A stretch of DNA of 64,000 bases from Posidonia oceanica (lineage: Eukaryota > Streptophyta > Magnoliopsida > Alismatales > Posidoniaceae): NCBI GenBank assembly GCA_037176725.1, contig JAZBRS010000077.1, forward strand, positions 3,100,001-3,164,000, written 5' to 3'. Positions 56,584 to 64,000 of this stretch are shown here, piece after piece. The notes under the pieces are model-generated. The model was not told where the DNA came from. It was given only the letters and a program-made list of their open reading frames with translations, and did not search any database. The stretch's first letter is position 1. Each line of letters starts with the position of its first letter. The position numbers were made by a program, and so were the translations under genes.

Positions 56584-59500
56584 TGTTGACACCCCATCTT
56601 GACAGGCTTGGACCATTTGGGACCCTCTCGTGATTGCTGGACTCAAACCCAAACCAAAACCAAACCCTAACCCTCTTCTTTACCCTTCAAAACCAAGCAA
56701 ACTTGACCTAAGCCTTTACCCCTCTTCCCAAGCTCAAAACCTAACCAAAATCCATAGGAAAACCCACCAACACCCACTTAGCAAACCTACCCAAGAACTT
56801 AGAAAATCTCAAACATTAGGCCATTCCCAAAAACCCTAGAAAACCTAGGCAAAACTCCCCTTTTCTACACCTTAAAACCCCTCCAAAACCTTCTTAGAAT
56901 CAAACCAAAATTTCAGAACCAACACCTCAAACCCTAGACTGCCCACTCACCAATTTTCATCCCATTCCAAGACCTTTAAGACCTCCATTCACCCAAATTA
57001 TCCTTTTCTCTCTCCGGGATTATCATTTTCTCTCTCCTCTCTCTCTCCTGATTATCATCTCTCTTTTCATCCCCTTCTTGCTCCTTTTCTTACTTGGCTG
57101 TGGGCCCCCTTTGTGCTTCTATCCTTCCTCTATCTTATTCCTATTTTTACTTTATTTTTAACACTTTCCCTAATTTTCAAAAAATCCTTTTCCTTCAACT
57201 CATCTCTTTTCCCTCTATTCTTCCTTTTTCCCTTCTCTTCTTCTTTCTTTTTTCCCCTTTCTTTCTCTTGCTAAAATTCATAAAAACCCCTAAAAATCTG
57301 TAAAACCCCGAAATATAAAAGAAACAAATCAGAACCCTAAGAAAAACAATGGAAAAACATTAAACAAGCAATTAAAAACCTAAACTTAACTAAATCAAGC
57401 TAAAAGGAAAACCAAGCATGTAAGCTAAAAAATGCAAAACAAATCAAAAGAAAACACTGAAAAATCAAGAAAAAAAACTAAAATGAAATCAAAACCCACC
57501 CAAAAGTAAAAACCTCATCAGAAGAATTAAAAAACAAACATTAAAAAGAAGAATCAAAAAACAAACATTAAAGCAAGTAATTAAAGAAGCAAAAGACTTA
57601 ACCTAATAAACATAAGAAGAACAACATAAAAACTTAATTAAAAAAAAGGAAAAGAAAAACACATTTGAAAGACTTAAAAACACCCCATCAAACCAGAAAA
57701 ATCTAACTAAAAACTTCAAGAAAAATTAACAAATGAAAATCGAAACATAATTTGAAAGACTTAAGAAAAGAAAACCCTAGAAGACTAAGACTTAAAACCT
57801 AAAACCAATCCTGATTAATATGAAAATAAATCCTAAAAAATCCTAATCAATGTCCTAAGTATCTAACAAGGGAAACACAATTTTTTAAAATAATTTAAAA
57901 AGGGTTTAACAAACATTTAATCAAGTGAAAACTAATTAAAAACAAAACCAAAACCTTAAAACCCTAATCAAGCCCAAAACACATTAATCAACCCAAAATG
58001 GTCATTAAAAAATCTAATTAAAATCCTAATTCACAACACAACCTTTCTAGTATTTTTGCTTATTTTTAATCTATTTTCCTAATTTTATTTCCTTTCTTTT
58101 CCCTCTCTTTCTTCCTTTCTTCTCATTTTTCTTTTCTTCTTTTTCCTTGCTGGGCCCAATTCAGCCCGTCTCTCCCTTTCTTCTTCATTTCTTTTTCTTT
58201 TTTCTTTCGGCCCGCAGCCCAGCCCGTCGTTCTCCTTCTTCTTCCTCAACCTTCTGCATTTTCTCCTCCATTTTTCCTCCCGCGACAGCTGCTGCAGTGC
58301 TCCCTCCACCATTTAAATTTCGAAACCTCCATCTTATCATCCACAGCAGCTCGCCGCTCTCTCCCATCTCAGCACCAATTCCCGGAGGCAATCAATGCCT
58401 GTCATCTCGCCGGCATCAGTCTCCTCTACTGCAGTGGCCGCCGGTTGAATTCAAAAATTCCCAGCGCGCCAGCAGCTAGCCTCCTCTGGATAAAAAGCCT
58501 CCCGTTCATCCCTTCAACCACAGTGAGCAATCAGTGAGAGACCAACAGTTAGCAACCCGAGAGAGCCCAATTCCAGAAGAAATTCCATCCATCTCTTCCA
58601 TCTGAAACAGCCTTCCTCTTCTTCTCTGCCTCCTCCATTTCCAGCAGAAAGAGTGGCCAGAGAGAGTGGTCTGAGTGTCCACCTCTGCATCCCGGAGAGA
58701 GCCTCCAATTCTCCAGCCTCCCTTCAGCAATTCCCTCCCCTTCCTCTGCTAAAGTCCGCAGCAAACCTCCCTCTTCCCTTTCCAGCAAGCCAGACCCACC
58801 TCAAGCCACCACACTCCTCCCAGTTGCTTCCCCAATCTCGCCCAACTACCAGCCTTCATCTCCCGCCATCCCATTGCCTTTTCACCACCTAAAATCGCCC
58901 TGAAACACCACCTAATCACCTGAAACTCCACCTGCAAGCCAACAGCAACCCAACACAACCCACTCCAGAATTGCCTTCACTCCAGCCCACTGCTTCCTTC
59001 CAAACTCCACCCAGAGATTCACTAAACCTCCACCTTTCCAGAGCACCCGACCTCGAACCTAACCATCCACCACAGCCTGCAGACTCCACAACAAACACCT
59101 TGCTTCACTTCTGACCAGAAACCGATCCAACCTGCAAACTCCCTCCACACTCTCCAGAAACCTAACCTGATCATCCGAATCGACTCTCCAGACCTCCAGC
59201 TACCTCTCGGAGGGCTCCACTCCACCGGACGAGCAGCAACAGCCTCCCTCCATCTCCGGTTCCTTTCTGAGAACCCAAAAGCGCCGGATCTTCTGTCGAG
59301 CTGCAGAACCTCCGTCTGATCGACCGAGAAGCACCAGAAGCACCCCCTGAGAAGATCCAGACCTCCGCGGGCAGCTGGCGATCGCCGCAGCGACCGGACA
59401 GACGCCGTCGACCAGCTCCGGCACTGCTGAGGTCGGGAGGACGCACCAGACACGCGAAAAGGTAATTCTTCACCTCCTCCGCTCTCTCTCCTCCCTCTGC

Positions 59501-62385
59501 TGCTTTCCCGCCGTCCAGAACCAGTTCTCCGGCCCTCCTGCTCCATCCTCGACTCGCCGGTCAGTTCCTCTTCTCCGACGCCATTCTCCGATCTCCACGA
59601 CGCTCCAGCCAGCGGAACGCCGTCCCGACGACCCCTGGAGCTCCGCACGAACGCCAACAGCAGCCTCCGCCCTCCTGCGCCTCCTCAAGCCCCCTATGCC
59701 GGCGGTGGTGAGGTCTGGAAGCTTACTGCTACAGTACTCACCTCCGCCGACGATCACTGTGCTTTTATTTTCTCAGTTATATGGTTTTTGTGTGAATATT
59801 GCATGCTTAGCCTAAGTTCTTTCATTTTTGCATTCTGGTCCTTCTATCATTTAAGTTGCTATGTTTTTTATTTAAAACCATGCTAAATTGCTCTGAATGT
59901 CTGTGTTTTTCAGTATTTTCTTTTCAGTCCTTTTACTGTGCTGTTTAGTTATAAAACTTTATGCATCAGCCCCTCTGTTTTCAATATTTGTACATAAGTC
60001 CTGCAGTAGTTCATTTAATTTAAATGCATTAATTTTACCATATCATATTGCATTCTGACCCCCTGTTTTTTCTCATTTTTGCATTTCCATCCTCTGCACT
60101 GTAGTAACTTAGATTTCATTTTTAATTTTTGCATGATGTATTGCATATTTGTCCCTCTGTTTTTTCATTTTTGCATATAGGTCCTGTTAAATGCACAGTA
60201 ATCATTTTGCATGCATTTTTGCTTGTTGCATTGCATTTTCAACCCTGTTTTTTCAAAAAATTGCACATCAGTCCTGTCTTCTGATTTCAGAGCATGTTTA
60301 CCATATAAAATTGCATATTTGACCCCTGCATGATTCAAAAATCACACATAGGTCCTTGCATCCTTTAAAAACCATGTAAAAAGACTATTTTGCCCCTAAA
60401 GTTGCATCTTAGCTCCTATGCTTACAAAATTGCATGTAGACCCTCCATTAGCATCCCCAGACTCCCCAGGACCCTGTTTTCTAGAAAATTTGCACTTTAG
60501 ACCCTAGTTTTTTCCAAAATTGCATTCTGATTTCTTTTTGCTTTCAAAACTTCTTCCAATGCATGCCCTCTTTTCAAAATAGCTTTCTGAGTCCAATCTT
60601 TTGCAAAATGACCCTCTGCCCTCTCCTGTTTTCAAAACTCTCTCCTGTGGGCCCCATCCTTTTTGAAAATTTGCTTTTAGCCTCCTTTTCTTTTTCAAAA
60701 ATGGCATTTGAACCTCTGTTTTTCTAAAAATTCCCTTCTTGTCTTTTCTTGCACCTTGCATGCATCCTGCATCCATTTAGTCTTGCATTTTAGCATCCCT
60801 TTGCACACACTAAGCACCTTTAACTCCCCTTCACTTGGGAGGACCTTTTGCACACCCCTAGGACCTCCTGAACACCTAGATCTGCTCTTCTCCCCTGTTC
60901 TGGCCCTCCTGCCTTGAAGCTGCGATATCTTCCAATCCAGCCGTTGGATCTTCTCAAGCAAGCTGCCCAGGCGACCGCAGCGAAGCACCCTTCAGCATGG
61001 ACTAGACAGATCTCAGATCAGGCTTCCGGATTTCCAGGTATGTCCTCCTGAACCCCTGCATTGCATTCATTTGCATGCCATTTGCATAGTTTTCCTCGCT
61101 TTCGATTTCTGTCTCTTTGAGCATGAAGAATAGGACCTCCCCTTTCTGTTTAGCAACTCAGATCCCCGTTTCGCGTTTCCCCATGTGTTTTGTGTTGAGT
61201 TTTCCCTGGATTTACCACTTAATGTAACTTTCTTCCCCCTTTTCCACGATCCGATCGCATCGCGAGCTTTGGGCAGCGTGCGAGACACACCGTGGAACGG
61301 TTTAGTGGGAAACGGTCGCAAAAGAGGTGGTAATCCCTCCGTTTGCTCACTCTCCCCTTTGTAGGTCTTCACACCTACTCTGTGTGGCCCCGGACAGCGC
61401 CTGTTCTCACATATGCGTTGTTCTACTTCTCCTTTTACTGCTTCTAATCTTTTCCTTGCATTTGCATTCGCACGGCTTTTCCGAGGTTTTATCTCGCTGC
61501 TTTTGGCACCGTTTTGCGTGCCCGCTCTCGTTTTGGCACCGTTTTGCGTGCCTGCTTTGTCTTCCGCACCGTTTTGCGCGCTCGCCTTGTTTTTGGCACA
61601 GTTTTGCGTGCCCGACATCGTCTTTTGCACCGATTCGCATGCTGCCTTGCTTTCTCGCCCGTTTTGCGTGTCGATCTTGTCTTTTTGCACCGTTTTGCGC
61701 TTTTTCTTGTTTTTCGCCTCATTTTGCGTGTTTTACGCCGTTTTCTCTTGCATGTCGATCGCATTGCATGGTTTCGCCGTTGTTTTGCTTTTTCGCTTGC
61801 ATTTGCATATAGGGCTGTGATGCTTACTGCCTGGAGTTCTCACGAGCCAGGTTTCGCCCGGTTCGGAACACAGACAGCGCAGCTGAGCACTTAGACAGCA
61901 CGTTTACTTCCTTGCTTTGCATCTCTCCACTTAGAGCACACCTTGAGCATTCATTTAGGCATTTATAGGCACATAGGCATTCAATCCTGCATTTCTCCGC
62001 GTATGCGAGCGTAAGCCTAGAAAGACCGATTCTCGGGCGTGTCGGGGGTGCCTAACACCTTCCCCGCACGTAACAGGAGTCCTTGCCCTGTCTTTTGGCT
62101 CGCAATGACTATACTGCCCTTATCCTAGGCTAGAGTCATCTCTTTTGCATGTATTTGCATTTGCTCTCTTTTGCATTGCTTTGCTTTGCATTTCTTGCTT
62201 GGTTTTGCGTGTTAATTCACGCATTTCCCCCGGTTTTCCTTGTCTCCCGTTAATAGACATAGTGGCGACTCTGATTTGTCTTATCTTTCTCTTTTCTCCT
62301 CAATTTTAAGTGTTTTCGAGTTGAGCCTCTTCCTCGGATCCAATCGCCGCTAATAGCAAGCCTGATTCCGATCGGGATTGCTACA
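56584..62385 (+). mobile_element. LTR A, complete 5802-bp 5' LTR
   Basis: Starts tgttgacaccccatcttgac and ends cgggattgctaca, one base before a good PBS. Closely related to LTR B along its whole length. Blocks: CT-rich (56990-57280), A-rich (57300-58080), GC-rich exon-like (58150-59461) ending in a donor-like gaaaag/gtaatt (59462), T-rich periodic tttgcat block (59760-60800), second donor-like tttccag/gtatgt (61038), and the conserved 3' third (61812-62385). ORFs inside have no known domains. Left flank caccc (56579-56583) should recur at the far end of the element. Confidence 0.93.
61812..62300 (+). promoter_or_regulatory. Conserved LTR 3' block (representative copy in LTR A)
   Basis: Three blocks kept in LTRs A, B, C, D, F, G, H, J and, as far as visible, K: (1) gatgcttactgcctggagtt with ctcacga-ccagg; (2) tatgcgagcgtaagcctaga followed by agaccgattctc; then the stem-loop 62043-62066 (c5g ggtg cctaa cacc tt ccccg) and gtaacaggagtcc; (3) ttttccttgtctcccg with taatagac and gtggcgactct. 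Other stem-loop copies: 23985-24008, 32203-32226, 37001-37024, 48492-48519 (+); 40804-40827, 43371-43395, 50536-50559, 63765-63788 (-). The role is unknown; an RNA element of the R/U5 region or promoter sequence is possible. Confidence 0.8.
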
Positions 62386-62386
62386 G

Positions 62387-62404
62387 TGGCGACTCTGCTG
62401 GGGA
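62387..62404 (+). promoter_or_regulatory. Primer-binding site, tRNA-Arg type (element A)
   Basis: tggcgactctgctgggga, 18 bases complementary to a plant tRNA-Arg 3' end (ending ...tcgcca), one base after the LTR end. Ogre-type elements are known to use tRNA-Arg. It marks 62385 as the LTR border and the following sequence as the leader. Confidence 0.85.
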
Positions 62405-63394
62405 TGAAGACTTCGGCTTTCGTTCCCGACTTTTTCGCTCGGCTGTTTTGCAGCCTTGTCTGCCTTGTGTGCCTTCTTTGCCTGCTTTGCTCGTTTTTCT
62501 GTGCAAACTCCTAGAAAGTCGCTTCGTGGCTACTTTGCTTAGGTTTTGCACCTCTTTCGCCTCGGTTTGCGCTCTTTTTGCTTAGCTTTACTTCTGTGCT
62601 TGTTTATTTACTTGCTTCCCTGCTCCTGCTTTTACTTCCTTTACCGCTTACTTGCCTTTACTTGTCTTGCCTAACTTGCTTATTATTGCTTTAATTCTCG
62701 CACATTGCATGTCTACATACTTGTTTGGCTACGATGCATGCTTTTTGAATGTTGAATGCTTCTTTTACACCTTTGCTATGTCACTACGCACGCACAGGCC
62801 TTGCATACATGCCTTTTGACTTGATGAATGTTTTTTTTTCTTCACCATTATGCTCACAAACACTCGCACATGCCATGCACTTGCCTTTTGTTGTGTTGTA
62901 TGATTGTCTGCCTGCCATGCTTGACTGATTTTCTTCCCTTTCGCACATGCCATGCCTAGGATAGTAGAGACTTGTCTCCTCTCCCCATGGTTAACTAAAA
63001 ACCGCAAGTAAAAAGAACTTCTAGGAGCAACTAGAGACTCTGAACAATCCTTCACTCCCTCTGGTTAATAAAATGTGCAAGATAAAAAACTCTAAGCATT
63101 TGCATAAGCATCATATAGGGCATGCATTCTTCTCATCAGAGTCCACTTATTAGTCTGCGAAGGACGGTCTCGGCTTCTTGTTCCACTGCTTTGGGCGTGG
63201 CACGAGTCAGTCGGTCTGTCCCCCCCTCGTCCGGGGGTCGTGTCGGTGTTAGTAGAGGGTACCACCCACGCTTTGGTGGGGTAGAGGCCACCAACGCACC
63301 ACCCTGTCATTTCCTGAGCTTTGGGCCGGGAGTTAGACAGGGAACCTACTTTTTCTGACCTGAGTCGATGACCCGTACACCCAGGGATACCCGA
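62405..63394 (+). other. 5' leader of element A
   Basis: Pyrimidine-rich start (62410-62700) with ctttgct/cttgcct words, then a stretch (62900-63360) shared with the leader of element J, including gactgattttcttcccttt, aataaaatg-gcaagataaa and catatagggcatgcattctt. A C-rich/G-rich stem (ccccccctcgtccggggg, 63222-63239) corresponds to a similar C4-G4 stem in J. No ORF reaches gag before LTR K interrupts at 63395. Confidence 0.7.
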
Positions 63395-64000
63395 TGTAGT
63401 AATCCCGGTGTTCGGATCGTCCATGCACGATGCCAAAGCTCGCGTGCAACGATCGGAATCAGGCTCACTATAAGCGGCTATGTCCGAGAAGGAAGACCTA
63501 ACTCGAAAACATTTAAAAAAGGGGAAAAGGGAAAGAAAAGGAGGAGATAAGACAAAATCGGAGTCGCCACCAAGTCTATTAAATCGGAAGACGAGGAAAA
63601 CCGGGGAAATGCGCGAATAATCACGCAAAACCAAGCAAAAGATGCAAAGCAAAGCAATGCAAAAGAAATAAGATGCAAATGAATGCAAATGATGTGACTC
63701 GTGCCTAGGACAAGGGCAATATGGTCATTGCAGGCCAAGAGAGGGTAAGGACTCCTGTTACGCGCGGGGAAGGTGTTAGGCACCCTCGACACGCCCGAGA
63801 ATCGGTCTTTCTAGGCTTACGCTCGCATATGCAGGGAAATGCAGACTTTGAATGCCTAAGTGCCAATGAATGCCTGTCTAAATGCTCAAGGGTGTGCTCT
63901 AAGTGATGAAAGACGATGCAAGGAAGTAAACGTGCAACCTAAGCGCTCAGCAACGCTGTCTGTGTTCCGAACCGGGCGAAACCTGGCTCGTGAGAACTCC
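63395..64000 (-). mobile_element. LTR K, 3' third of a reverse LTR, cut by window end
   Basis: Begins tgtagtaatcccggtgttcg, the inverted end gggattactaca found in LTR B, and stays nearly identical to LTR B's last 600 bp (PBS-like ggagtcgcca 63560-63569, stem-loop 63765-63788, ctggctcgtgagaactcc at the window end). Left flank cccga 63390-63394 should be repeated beyond its far end. It interrupts the leader of element A. Confidence 0.9.

Noticed and set aside
61067..61894. Overlapping ORFs (up to 207 aa) near the LTR A 3' end
   Set aside because: Low-complexity gttttgc/gcaaaac repeats in LTR DNA; the same ORFs are broken differently in LTR B.

Overview
This window looks like plant nuclear DNA from a large, repeat-rich (probably angiosperm) genome. 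I found no host single-copy gene, rRNA gene, tRNA gene or CRISPR array. Almost all of it is nested LTR retrotransposons, mostly of the Ty3/gypsy Tat/Ogre type. The support is very long LTRs (up to 5.8 kb), a primer-binding site matching a tRNA-Arg 3' end, a second RNase H domain upstream of integrase, a G-patch-like tail after protease, long 3' untranslated regions with tandem repeats, and extra ORFs related to the plant mobile domain (PMD). The species cannot be named from the sequence.

Layout. Each element below is named after its LTR letter. 1-1588: 5' half of a reverse LTR (E), inserted in the left LTR of element I. 1589-20379: element I on the minus strand: left LTR stub, PPT, an antisense nine-exon PMD gene (2803-7650, + strand), then integrase, aRNase H, RNase H/RT, two protease domains and gag (9006-17592), leader and right LTR. 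20380-24366: 3' UTR and 3' LTR of element D. 24367-37376: 3' part of element C: a PMD-type ORF fragment, an 81-bp tandem array split by solo LTR B, 3' UTR and LTR C. 37377-43155: gag, leader and 5' LTR of reverse element J. 43156-49548: reverse LTR G, split by + strand LTR H. 49549-50218: 3' end of a SIRE/Maximus-like Ty1/copia element. 50219-55743: reverse LTR F with its 3' UTR and a second tandem array. 55744-56583: an unassigned LTR-like start (X). 56584-63394: LTR A (5.8 kb), its PBS and leader. 63395-64000: start of reverse LTR K.

How the pieces relate. From the copia remnant leftwards, every border is the right-hand end of a more deeply nested insertion (copia, G, J, C, D, I, E). Rightwards they are left-hand ends (F, X, A, K). 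The missing halves should therefore lie outside the window. Coding regions are decayed, mainly by C-to-T type nonsense changes and a few frameshifts. The LTRs hold the most interesting structure: a covarying stem-loop kept in nine LTRs, a PBS-like motif kept inside every LTR, a GC-rich exon-like segment followed by a splice-donor-like site, and regularly spaced paired inverted-repeat modules. The spacing of these modules is shared between subfamilies while the sequence word differs between them.
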